A stretch of 53,234 nucleotides of DNA from Nocardioides pelophilus (GTDB taxonomy: Bacteria > Actinomycetota > Actinomycetes > Propionibacteriales > Nocardioidaceae). The position numbers and the translations under genes were made by a program. The number at the start of each line of letters is the position of its first letter. The stretch's first letter is position 1. Of the stretch, positions 40,961-51,600 are shown in pieces. The stretch spans positions 1-53,234 of the forward strand of contig NZ_JACEHF010000006.1 in assembly GCF_014180685.1 (NCBI RefSeq), given 5' to 3'. The notes under the pieces were generated by a model. It had not been told where the DNA came from, did not search any database, and saw only the letters and a program-made list of their open reading frames with translations.

Positions 40961-43353
40961 CGGCTACCCCCTGACGTTGCGCTCAACCCGCCCCGACCCA
41001 GCCAACGCGGTCGCCTGAGCAGGGACCGCACGGAGAATCGTTGCCGAATCCTGTCGCGCACGGAGGCGGTTTTGCGGAACTCGGTGCGCAGTGCGTCGAC
41101 CGCGGTCCACACCGTCTCGACGTCGACATCGGTCGGCTCGGCCGCACCGAACACGTGCGCGTCCACGCGGTGCGCGATCGGGATGCTCGTCGTCGGCGGA
41201 ACGAGCTCCTGCAGCAGGACGGCGGACTCGAACCGGGTCGCCGGAGGCGGAACCCGGACGCCGACATCGGTCGCCAGGTCGACGATCTCGGCCCATCCGC
41301 CGCTGATTCGGTCCGACGGGCGGCCGGTGGTCCGGCGACGCCGCCGGCGGCGGGCCTTCCGGGCCGCGATCAGCGCGAACGGTCCGACCAGCACCGTTGC
41401 CGCACCGACGGCGATCGCAGCGATCTTGACGAGCCGCCAGATCCCGCCTCCGGTCTCCTCGTCCTTGTCGACGTCGGAGTCCGCGGGCGGCGGTGCTTGG
41501 GGGTCGCGGTCCTCGGGGATGTCGGGCGGCGGCAGGACCTGCGGGTCGCGTCGTTTCTCCGGTTCGGGCTGCTGCTGGTCGGGGCGTTGGTCGTCTTCTG
41601 GGGTCGGGTCAAACGGCACCCATCCCAGGTCCTCGAACTTCACCTCGATCCACACGTGCGCGTCGTCGCCGGTGATCGCGATCTCATCGCCCGTGGCGGC
41701 TGCCTCGGGGTCGGGGTAGAACCCCATCACCACCCGGGCGGGGAGTCCCAGGTCGCGGGCCATGAGCGCGGCAGCCACGGCGTACTGCTCATCGTCGCCG
41801 ACCATCGGGCCGCCGTTCTCGTCCGCGAGCAGCCGCTCGATCCGGCGACTGGTGTGCCCCGGCAGCGACGGGTCGGGATCACCGTCGGCATAGAACCCGT
41901 CGGTGCGCAACGCGGTCTCGATGGCACGCAGCTGGTCCATCGGCGTGGCCGCGTCGCCCTGGAGATCGGGCAGCATGGCTCCGACGGCGTCGACGGTCGC
42001 GGAGTTGGGTCCGATCGGGAACGACTGGTCTGGTTGCGCGTCCGAGGGCAGGTCGGCCTTCTGCTCGGTGCTGTAGCTCGGTGCGAGGGCCACCTGCACG
42101 GAGTAGTCGGTGCCTTCGCCGAGGCCGCCGGTCGCGAGCGCGGTGCCGGTCGCGGCGTTGTAGTAGACGTCCCCGAGATTGTCGGTGGCGTCGAGGCGAC
42201 GCAGGTCGCCGCCCCCGGGCAGCCAGACGCCGTCGTATGCCTCGATGTGGAACGAAAGATCGGTCAGCGCGGCGTCGGGCTCGGAGTACTCCGACGGCTC
42301 GACCGAGGAGCCGACCCGCGCGAACTCCGCGGAGGTCTCGGTGACGTTGTAGACGTCACCGTCGTACACGTCCATCGCGGCGAGCCTGATCCGGGCGCCG
42401 TCGGGAAGCCCGCTCACGGTGAACAGCACCTCGTCCTCGAGGTCGGACTCCAGGTAGCGGAACTTGGTCAGCGGGCTCGGGTAGGCGTCGGGGTCGAACG
42501 GTGGGTCGATCTGGTCCCGGAGCACGTGGCGGTCCGGCTCGGGCGCGAGCAGCAGCCAGCCGCCGACCCCCAGCCCGGCCGCCAATAGGAGAGAGACGCC
42601 GGCCGTCGCCGTCTGTCGAGCGCGAGGGCCGCGGCGGGTGGTGGCGGAGCGGAGGAAGACGACATGGGTGTCGACCGAGCCGAGCTGGGAGCGCCACGAC
42701 GTCCAGCCGAGCGCAGCGAGGACGAAGAGCGCGCCCTGGAGGGCTGCGCTCGGCGCCTCGTGCGAGCCCCACAGGATGCCGGCGACGAGGAAGGTCGCGG
42801 CCGGGAGCAGCGTCAGGGCAACGACCCAGCCGCGACGCCGTACCCGGAGCACGCCACCGGCCGCGAGGGTCGAGCTGACGAGCGCGACCAGGAACGGCAG
42901 CACCGCGGGGCCGTCGAAGTCACCCGCGGGAAGCGGCACAGTGAGCACGTCGCGCCACGACTGCCACGACAACAGCGTGAGCCGCTCGATGGTCTCCAGG
43001 GTGGGCGCCAGGCCGCCAACGGTGGTGTCGGGCAGCGCCAGCGGACCTCCGAACGCGAGGTAGACCACGATGGCGGCAAGCAGGGTCCCGAGCTTGGTCC
43101 AGCCGCGCCACGACGAGACGACCGCGAGGCTCAGGCCCAGCAGCGCTCCGGCGGCTGCGGCGGTGTAGCCGACCGCTCCTCCGAACACCGGGCCGAACGC
43201 CAGCACGCCGGTGGACAACAAGACGCTAACGGCGGCGAGGTCGACTGCGCCGCGGCGCACGGCGGGTGACTGCCACAGCCCGGCGCGTCTGGTGGTGCTG
43301 CCCGAGGTCGCGGCTTTGGCTCGGGCCACGCCGGGGACCGGTGTAGCGGTCAT
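40957..43353 (-). CDS. TgpA-like transglutaminase-domain membrane protein lacking the catalytic Cys
   Basis: The ATG at 43353 overlaps the DUF58 stop (ATGA) and gives 798 residues. About six N-terminal membrane helices (~30-240) precede an extracellular region, then a transglutaminase-like core at ~500-580, one more helix (~650) and a cytosolic tail that may hold a DUF4129-like segment. The core has AAALMARDLGLPARVVMGFY, DDAHVWIEVKFEDLGW and VPFDPTPEDD, so the His and Asp are present. Where TgpA enzymes have Cys, this protein reads GDDEQYA, with Asp at residue 521. It may be a binding pseudo-enzyme. MoxR, DUF58 and TgpA genes commonly travel together. Confidence 0.88.
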   Translation of the reverse strand: MTATPVPGVARAKAATSGSTTRRAGLWQSPAVRRGAVDLAAVSVLLSTGVLAFGPVFGGAVGYTAAAAGALLGLSLAVVSSWRGWTKLGTLLAAIVVYLAFGGPLALPDTTVGGLAPTLETIERLTLLSWQSWRDVLTVPLPAGDFDGPAVLPFLVALVSSTLAAGGVLRVRRRGWVVALTLLPAATFLVAGILWGSHEAPSAALQGALFVLAALGWTSWRSQLGSVDTHVVFLRSATTRRGPRARQTATAGVSLLLAAGLGVGGWLLLAPEPDRHVLRDQIDPPFDPDAYPSPLTKFRYLESDLEDEVLFTVSGLPDGARIRLAAMDVYDGDVYNVTETSAEFARVGSSVEPSEYSEPDAALTDLSFHIEAYDGVWLPGGGDLRRLDATDNLGDVYYNAATGTALATGGLGEGTDYSVQVALAPSYSTEQKADLPSDAQPDQSFPIGPNSATVDAVGAMLPDLQGDAATPMDQLRAIETALRTDGFYADGDPDPSLPGHTSRRIERLLADENGGPMVGDDEQYAVAAALMARDLGLPARVVMGFYPDPEAAATGDEIAITGDDAHVWIEVKFEDLGWVPFDPTPEDDQRPDQQQPEPEKRRDPQVLPPPDIPEDRDPQAPPPADSDVDKDEETGGGIWRLVKIAAIAVGAATVLVGPFALIAARKARRRRRRRTTGRPSDRISGGWAEIVDLATDVGVRVPPPATRFESAVLLQELVPPTTSIPIAHRVDAHVFGAAEPTDVDVETVWTAVDALRTEFRKTASVRDRIRQRFSVRSLLRRPRWLGRGGLSATSGGSR

Positions 43354-44633
43354 CGGATGCTCCTCAACGCGCGCGGAAGGGCATGGACGTCGGGCAGGTC
43401 GACCAGGGTGAGGTCCCCGATCCGCCGCTGCGCCAGCGTGAGTGTTGCGTCGCACCGCAGGCCCAGGCAGGTGAGGGAGACGGGCACCGCCTTGTGGGCG
43501 CCGCGCAGGTCGCGGGGATCCGCGGCGCCGCCGGCGATCAGCATCGCGACCGAGGCGTTCGGAACGGCGGCGACCGCCTTGGTTGCCAGATCGCGCAGCG
43601 TGAGCTGGGTCGTGGCGGGAGTGAGCTCGGCCAGTCGGTCGAGCAGCAGCGGTGCGGTCGATGCGTGGAGCTCGCCCGTAGAGGTGTAGATACTCACCTG
43701 ACGGTCGAGGCTGAACGCGTGGCGGGCCAGCGACCCGGCGATGGAGACCGCGGACTCGAAGTCCTGCTCGCTGGCGTAGTCCTCGGCATGGGTTGGCAGC
43801 ACGACGAGCAGGTGCGCGCGGCGGGTCTCCTCGAACTGCCGCACCATCAGCCGCCCGGTCCGCGCCGTGGTCCGCCAGTGGATGGATCGCCGGTCGTCAC
43901 CGGGCTGGTACTCCCGCAGAGCGTGGAAGGACACGTCGTTGGAGGAGAGGTCCTGGGTCGTGACGCCCTCGAGGTCGCGGATGAACCCGGTGCTGTCGTT
44001 GGCCAGCGGCACCGTGACCGGGTGGACGAACAGGTCGATCGAGTCGGCCCACTGCTGGGTCCGGCGCAACAACCCGAGCGCGTCGGAGCGGACAGAGCTG
44101 ATCGGGCCGATCGTGATCACGCCGCGCCGGCGGGTGGGCACGTCAAAGAGCTGCTCGTGCTCCTCGTCGTGCGCCAGGCTCGGCAGCGTGAAGTGAGCGC
44201 GGCCGCGTCCGACGTTGAGCTCGATCCGGGTCGCGAATAACGACCGCCGCGCCCGGTTGCGGATCAAGAGCCGCCCGCTTGCGGTCTCCCCGGCCACCAC
44301 CCGGGTGCGAGGCAGGTCGAAGGTCACCGCATACGACGTGCGGCCGAGCAGCCACGCCACCGCGACCAGCAGGAGCAGCAGGCACGCCAGCCCGATCACG
44401 CGCAGCTCCGTCCAGCCGGCAGGAACGCCGAAGGCAAGGCCGCCGAGCGTCCCGGCGGCCGCGACCCAGCCGGTCGGGGTCACCCAGTCTCCTGCACGGG
44501 CCGCGCGCTCGCCGTACGGCGTCAACCGCTGCCGGACAGCCTGGACGGTGCGCTCCACGCGGGGGCCGAGTCCCGGTCGGATGGAGCGCGGGACCCGGCG
44601 GACCCAGCCGAGGACGGGGGCGGCGAAGCTCAC
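43350..44633 (-). CDS. DUF58 membrane protein
   Basis: The 427-residue product starts with GTG. Two hydrophobic segments near residues 55-95 anchor it. The family hallmark follows: SFHALREYQPGDDRRSIHWR, TTARTGRLMVRQFEET. A vWA-like C-terminal region follows (AHLLVVLPTHAEDY, ESAVSIAGSLARHAF). DUF58 proteins are partners of MoxR ATPases, which are thought to remodel vWA-containing targets. Its stop overlaps the transglutaminase start by 4 bp, so the products probably form one complex. Confidence 0.9.
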   Translation of the reverse strand: MSFAAPVLGWVRRVPRSIRPGLGPRVERTVQAVRQRLTPYGERAARAGDWVTPTGWVAAAGTLGGLAFGVPAGWTELRVIGLACLLLLLVAVAWLLGRTSYAVTFDLPRTRVVAGETASGRLLIRNRARRSLFATRIELNVGRGRAHFTLPSLAHDEEHEQLFDVPTRRRGVITIGPISSVRSDALGLLRRTQQWADSIDLFVHPVTVPLANDSTGFIRDLEGVTTQDLSSNDVSFHALREYQPGDDRRSIHWRTTARTGRLMVRQFEETRRAHLLVVLPTHAEDYASEQDFESAVSIAGSLARHAFSLDRQVSIYTSTGELHASTAPLLLDRLAELTPATTQLTLRDLATKAVAAVPNASVAMLIAGGAADPRDLRGAHKAVPVSLTCLGLRCDATLTLAQRRIGDLTLVDLPDVHALPRALRSIR

Positions 44634-44646
44634 GGTCGGGCGTCCC

Positions 44647-45618
44647 TCAGCTCACGCCGCGCAGCTGCGGGGCCGGGATCGAGGAGACGACGCGGCCCAT
44701 CACCTGGGTCGGCGTCGAGCCGGCGAACTCGGCCTCCGGTGAGAGCACCAGCCGGTGCGCCCACACCGGCGTGGCCAGCGCCTTGACGTCATCAGGCGTC
44801 ACGTAGTTGCGGCCCTGGGCCGCCGCAAGCACCCGGGCTGCGCGCACCAAGGCGATCGAGCCACGTGTAGAGACACCCAGAGACGTCTCTGCGTCGTCAC
44901 GGGTCGCCTCGGTGAGCTGCTGGACGTACTCCAGGACCGCGTCGTCGACGTGGTTCTCCTTGACCAGGTCGATCATCTGCGCCACCGCGGCCGATGCGAC
45001 GACCGCGCGGAGCTGCTGGGTGCGGTCGGGGTTCGCAGACCCGGCGAGGATGAGGCGAGCCGCGGCACGGTCGGGGTAGCCCACCGACGCCTTTATGAGG
45101 AACCGGTCCAGCTGGGCCTCGGGCAGCTTGTAGGTGCCCGCCTGCTCGACCGGGTTCTGGGTCGCGATCACCATGAACGGGCGGCCGACATCGTGGCGGA
45201 CTCCGTCGACGGTGACGCGCGACTCCTCCATCACCTCAAGCAGCGCGGACTGGGTCTTCGGCGAAGCCCGGTTGATCTCATCGGCGAGCACGATCGAGGC
45301 GAACACTGGGCCCTTGTGGAAGTCCCAGGTGCTGGTGCGCTGGTCGTACATCGTGATGCCGGTGATGTCGGAGGGCAGCAGGTCCGGGGTGAACTGGATC
45401 CGGCTATGCGTGCCGTCCACCGTCGCGGCCATCGCCCGCGCGAGCGCGGTCTTCCCGGTGCCCGGCGCATCCTCGAGGAGGAGATGCCCCTCGGCCAGCA
45501 TGCAGACCAGCGCCAGGCGGATCACGTCGGTTTTGCCCAGGAGGGCCTGGCCGATGTTGTCGGTCAGCTTCGTGAACGTCTGGGCAAACCAGGTGGCGTT
45601 CTCAGGGGTCATCGACAT
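44647..45618 (-). CDS. MoxR-family AAA+ ATPase
   Basis: This 323-residue protein has the Walker A LLEDAPGTGKTALARAM, Walker B IVLADEINRASPKTQSALLE, sensor motif VIATQNPVEQAGTYKLPEAQ and the C-terminal lid typical of MoxR (DVKALATPVWAHRLVLSPEA). A second ATG two codons in is an alternative start. MoxR proteins act as chaperone-like AAA+ engines working with vWA proteins, and the DUF58 gene follows 13 bp later. Here it probably assembles or activates the transglutaminase-like protein or the giant exported proteins directly upstream. Confidence 0.93.
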   Translation of the reverse strand: MSMTPENATWFAQTFTKLTDNIGQALLGKTDVIRLALVCMLAEGHLLLEDAPGTGKTALARAMAATVDGTHSRIQFTPDLLPSDITGITMYDQRTSTWDFHKGPVFASIVLADEINRASPKTQSALLEVMEESRVTVDGVRHDVGRPFMVIATQNPVEQAGTYKLPEAQLDRFLIKASVGYPDRAAARLILAGSANPDRTQQLRAVVASAAVAQMIDLVKENHVDDAVLEYVQQLTEATRDDAETSLGVSTRGSIALVRAARVLAAAQGRNYVTPDDVKALATPVWAHRLVLSPEAEFAGSTPTQVMGRVVSSIPAPQLRGVS

Positions 45619-45639
45619 CGGGCTTCCGTTCTCCTCGTC

Positions 45640-48600
45640 CTAGTTCTGACTGCAGTTGAAATCGCCGCCATCTCCGTCAAACGTGCCGTCGCTGAATCGG
45701 GCACCTGCAGAGTCGTAAAGGCGACCGGGAGGTCCTTGGTTGATCCAGCCGCTGTCGCCGCCGCCGTCGGTCCCGATCGTCGCGTACCAGTCGACCTCTC
45801 CTGAGCCGGCGACCCAGCAGTAGACGCTGCTGTTAGGCGCCCAGTTGTGCAGCTGGATGTACACGTACTTGCAGTCTGCGAAGTTGCACGGCGACTTGGC
45901 GCCTTCGTGCTTGACCGAGTAGGTGTGCTTGGGCCACGCCGCGCCGGTCGCACTCGCCGGGGGCGTGCTCACGGTGGGATCGTCGCCGGACGTACTCGTG
46001 CGCACAGTGACGGTCAGGCTCGTCGTGCCGCCGGCAGGCGCACTCTTCGTGACCTGTCCGCTGCCGGAGTTCCCGCTGCCCTGTGGCGCACTGCCCGGAC
46101 CATCGCCGCTCCAGCTACAGGATCGGCCGTTGGAGGTGACTGACCAGTTGAACGTGTGGCTCTGATAGCCGGCCGTACCCGGGGAGACGCTGACCGCGCA
46201 CGGCGCGAAGGCATTGACCCCGTCGCTCTGTTCGGGGCCTGGAGCCGATTGCTGGCCGTTCGCCGTGGTGACGGCCCAGACGAACACGTTGACGGTGGAA
46301 CCATTTGGGAGCCCGCCGATCACAGCAGGTGAGGTGATCTCGTGAGGTGCGCCGCCGCCGAGCCGGTAGTAGTAGGTCACCGATTGCGCGCCGTGCAGGT
46401 CTGCGCCGCTGAAGGTCACCCTTGCCTGCTGGGACGAACCGGTCGGCGTGACGGTCAGGTTGCGCACGGGGCCGGGCTCTTTTGCGCCTCGCACTGGCGT
46501 GGTTGCGTCCGACCAGGGGCCCCAGCCGTCGATGGCCCCGCTGTCCGGGTTGTCGCGATTGAAGAGCTGCACCTGGAAGCTGTCGTCCTTGCCTTCGCGA
46601 AGGTCGACACGGCAGGAGGTCGCCGAGACCTTTCGACACTCGACCGTCGCGCCGCCCGCGCGCTGCACCCTGTACTGGTCGACCGAATGGCCGTGGTCGT
46701 CGTAGGTCCAGCTGATGAGGGCGGACGGATCGGCATCTGGACCGTCGGCGACGATCGTCGGAGTTCCGGTGACGGTCGGCTCGCCGTTGGGGTGCTCCGC
46801 AGTCTCGGTGGACCAGGCGCTCGCGCCCTGCTTGCCGTCGGTGATCGGTTCGGAGTCGTTGATGCCGCGCACCTTGATTCGGTAGTCGGTGCCGTTGGTG
46901 AGTCCCTTGATCGTGGTCTTGAGGCCGCCGGTCGTCGTGATCCGCCCGTTGTAGCTGATCTCGTAGGTGTGGACGTCGCTTCCCTCGTATGCGGGCTGGG
47001 TCCAACTGACCTCGAGGTTTCCGTCACCGAACGACGCCTTGACGTTGGCCGGCGGGAGCGGCACCTGATCCGGGATCGCTTCACGCGACCACTCCGAGCG
47101 TTCGGAGTCGCCGACCTCGTTGGTCGCGAGCACCCGGAACTGGTATGGCTCGGCATTGGTCAGGCCTGTGACCGTGTGGCTGGTGGTGGCGCCGTCGAGC
47201 TTGACGCTGTCGGATCCGCCGGCGCCACGCCACTCCAGGGTGTAGCCCGTGATCGGTGCGCCGTTGTTGTCCCCGGCCTGCCAGTCGACCTGGACGGTCT
47301 TGGATTCGGTCGGGTCGGCGGTGGGCGCGCTGGGGGCGTCCGGCTTCCCGCGGACGTGGAGCAGGATCTCGCCCTGCGCTTCTCGGGACTCCAGGTCGGT
47401 CGCGTCGCGCAGCACGTAGGTGACGACCATGGTGCCGCTGTAGTCCTCGCCCGGGGTGATCTTGACGGTGGTGCCCGAGCTGCTGATGTCGGCGTCGTCC
47501 GGCACGGCGGTGGGTTCTCCGACCACCCTGAGGTCCTCGCCCTCCTCCTCGAACGGGTTCGTCGCGTACTCGGCTAGGTCGACCTCGGTGGTCTCGCCGG
47601 CGGCCGCGTCGAGCTCGACGGGTCGCGTTGTGATGGGCGGCCGGGTGGTTTCGAGCACTTGGACGACCGTTGCGCGGCGCACGTCGCCGGTGGTCCCGTC
47701 GGTGACGATGAGGTCAAAATGCAGCTGGGTGCCGGGCTCTGCTCCGCCGCCGAGGGCGACGGTCAGCGTGTCGTCATTCAGGCTGACGTCGAGACCGGAG
47801 TCCTCGTTGTCGATCTCGAAGTCCAGTCGCTCCTGGTCACCCGGGTCGGGGTCGGTGGCCAGGCTCGAGAGGTCGCCGACCCAGGGCTCCTCCTTCGAGA
47901 CCGTGATCTCGGGGATCCGCAGCTGCGGTTTGGTGCTGCCGCCGGGCTTGACCCAGATCGGGAACGTGATCACCGACGACTGCGCGTCCGCGTCATCCTC
48001 GCCGGTGCTGTCAGCGACGGTCGCGGTCACCGATGTCGGGCCGTAGTAGTGCGGGTTGGCTCCAAACACGATGACGTCCTCGTCGTCGGGCTTCAGCTCC
48101 GATCCGTCGTGCCCGGGCCCAGGGTGGATGTTCTCCGCGAACGGCACCGTCGGTTCCCGGCCCTCACGCACCGCGACGTACTTGGCCAGCGGGATCCGCA
48201 CAGTCTCCCCCGCAGTCACCTCGATCGGGAGATCCGCGTCCGGCGCAAGAACAGGCCTCTTCGCGGCCGGAGAGTTGGTACCCGGAACGAGCACGACCGC
48301 GCGCCCGACCTCGCCGTCGGCATCCGTGAGGGAGTAGACGACGACCTGACGCTCCTCGCGCAGCGGGATGCGGAGCCGGCCGTCGGCGTCCGCCTCGACG
48401 CCGTCGACCTCGGTGACCGGGTCGAGCGAGGAGATGGCGCCGTCGGGGTCCTCGTCATTGGCGAGGACGTCGACGATGACCTCCTGGCGGCCGACGACCG
48501 CCGAGAGCGGGACCCGGTCATCGCGAGCGATCGGCGGAAGCGCCGGTGCGTCCGGGTCGACAGTCACGACCAGCTGGCCGTCGGTCGCCGCGCCGACCTT

Positions 48601-51600
48601 GTCCTCAATCGTGTAGCCGATCCGGAGTGTGCCTGGTTCGGCGGGGGTGCGGAGCTCGAGCCGCCCGTTGACGATCTCGACCTCGGCGTCGCCCTCGAGC
48701 GTGGTCGCGTCGGTGAGTGTGAGGGGTTCTCCTTCGGGGTCGATGTCGTTGACGGTGACAGGGACGGCGACGAGCCGGTCGGTGCGGACCATGCGTTCGT
48801 CGGTGATGGCGACCGGCGGCTTGTTGGTCGCGGGCGGTTGCGCGATGCCGACCCGGACCTGGCCCTCGCCGATCGCGCCGTCGGGGTCCTCGACGAGGTA
48901 GGTGAAGGTGTCGGTGCCCAAGTAGTTGGACTCGACCTCCGAGCTGCCGGGCAGGGTGGCGGTGTATGTGAGCGTGTCGCCGTCGACCTCAACCGAGCCC
49001 TTGGTGGGTGCCTCCTGCAGGCCCACCAGCGTGGCGGAGTCGCCGTCGGGGTCGATCCCGGCCAACGGCACCTGGATCTCCACGTGGCCGCCCTGGAACA
49101 GGCGTGCGGTAAGTGGCTTGGGTTCTGGCGCGGAGTTCGGGCCCTTCGGGCGGATCGAGATCCGCACGATGCCGCTGTCGACGTTGCCGAGCGGGTCGGT
49201 CACGTCATACCGGACACGGACCTCGCCCTCCTGGTCGTTGGCGACGAACCGGACCTTGTCCTCGGACACGAACGCCTGGCCGAGTTCTTGGCCTTGGGTG
49301 ATCTCGACCTTGGGCTTGACACGGAGCCGGCGGTCCGCGGGTGAGACGTCGTTGTTGAGCACATTGACGGTCACGATGTCGCCGGCGCGGACCACGCCCG
49401 TGTCATCGCCGGCGACGGGTGCACCGGAGCGCTCGCGGTTGTCGGGGACGACGGTGACACTGCCGGTCTCGGTCAGCGTGCCGTTGCTGACCACGTAGGG
49501 CACGGTCGCGGTCTGGTTGCCCAGGCCGCGGCCGCGGATCCGGAGCAGCTCGTGGTCGACCACCTCGGCGGTGACCCCGTGGACACGGTCAAGGTTGACC
49601 GACTCGAGTACCAAGATGCCGCCGGCGGGATCGGTGTCGTTGGCCAGCACCGGCACCAGAACCTCGCCGCCTGCCGGGAGCACGGCCAGGTCGTCGTCCG
49701 GGATCGGTCGAGCGGAGTTGTCCGCCGGCATCACGTCGACACGGATCACGGCAGTGGCGGTGCCGCCGCCGTTGCTGACGGAGTACTCGATGTAGTGCGT
49801 GCCGGCCTTCTGCCCGGTGATGGTGAGGGAGTCGTCGTTGTTCTGGGTGACGTCGAGCTCGCGCGGGATCTCGCGGTCCAGCTCGAGATAGAGGTCCCCG
49901 CCGCCGGGGTCGACGTCGTTGCGCAACGGGCGGACATCGACCTCTTGGCCGGCGAGAACGGTGACGAAGTCGGCCTGGGCGATCGGCTCGGTGCGGCCGT
50001 CGGCGGGCTTGACGGTCACCATGAGATCGACTGGTATCGTGCCGGTCTCCCGACCGTCGGTCAGCGTAACGGTGACGGGGCGATCGCCGGGGCGCTCGCG
50101 GCCGTCGTCGACGACGCGGATGTAGCCGTCGGGGCGGAAGGTGCCGGTCATGCCCTTGGGGAACTCGACGTTGTCGACCCAGAACGGGTCGCCGTCCTGG
50201 TCGACCCACTCCTGCAGGATGTGGTGCTCACCCGCACCGCGCGACCGGATCGTCATCTTGCTCGGCCGCTTCGGCGTCACCAGCCGCACGCCCTCGTTGA
50301 GCTCCTGGGGGCGCACCGTGACCGACACGGCTGCAGGCGCAGTGCCGTTCGGGCGGCCGTCGTCGGCGGTGTAGTCGAACTGGTGGGTACCGGTGGCGTC
50401 GTCGTCGACGACAAGCCGCACCGCGCGGCCGTCGCGTACCAACTGAAGCTCACCCAGCCCGGGCACCTTCTCCGCGCCGTCAGCCAGGGACAGGGTCAGG
50501 ACGTCACCATCGGGGTCGGTGTCGTTGCCGAGCACGGGAAGCGTCACCGGCCGGCCGGCGCGGACCCCGAACTCATCGTCGGTGGGCTGGGGCGGCTCGT
50601 TCTTCTTGTTCCGCCGGAACTCGATCGTCTCCTGGTTCCGGTCGTCCTGCTCGTCCTGCTCGATCTCCTGGCGGATCGTCTCCCACGGGTCGTCGAGCAG
50701 CAGCATGTTCTCGTTGACCAAGATGATGTCGCCGTTGCCGACGTCGTTGAGGGTGACCTTGTCGCGGTTGGTGCGAAACACCAGTCGCGAGTTCGGCACC
50801 CCGCGACGGGAGAGCTGCTCGGGGTAGGCCTGGCTGATGTCGGCGGAGTCGTCGTCGCAGTCGCGCACGTACCAGCCGGTGCCGGCCCAGGCGGCATAGG
50901 TGCAGGTCCCGACGACCACGGGTGCGGCGGGGCGCCCACCGGCGGGAGTGGTGATCGGGTCGCCGGGGTCGTCTCCGTCGAGCGGCACCTGCCACAGGCC
51001 CGATGGGCCGGCGAGGGTGATGACGTCGGCGTCGTCGCCGGGCTGCTGCAGCTCGAGTGACTCCGCGCCGTCCACGTCGGTGCGGTGGTCGGTCCAGGCT
51101 ACCCAGCCGGCGGTCTTGTTCAGCACGACGCCGGTGTCACCGACCGCGCTCAGCACCACCTCGTCGCCTTCGCCGATGGTAGGCGTTGCGCCGACCTCCT
51201 CGACGGTCCACCCCTCCTCGACTCGGGTGAGGTCGCGCAGGGTGCCGTCGGGCGTGACGGTGTGGATCACGTCGTCCTTGCCGACGACGGCACGCACCCC
51301 GACGTTCCCTTCCAGCACGGGTGCGAGCGATGCCGGGTCGAAGGTGCTGGTCTCCTCCACCGGGAGCGCCCAGACCGATCCGGCGGTCGGGTCGGCGACG
51401 GCAACGATGTCGCGGCCTTGGGTGGCCCCGGCGATCTTGGGGAGCTTCGCGGTTGAGGAGGGGTCCCAGGTGGCGGTGTCGACGGACTGGATGCCGTGGC
51501 CGCGCAGGTCGTGCAGGACGACCTCGTTGGCCTCCTGGCTCACGTCGGAGTCGGTCGAGGCGAGCTCGGTGTAGCTGTCCAGCTCGCGCGACTCGTAGTT

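Noticed and set aside
46342..51060. Several plus-strand open frames of 400-560 codons inside the giant gene
   Set aside because: They mirror the repeated Ig domains on the opposite strand and show only skewed composition.
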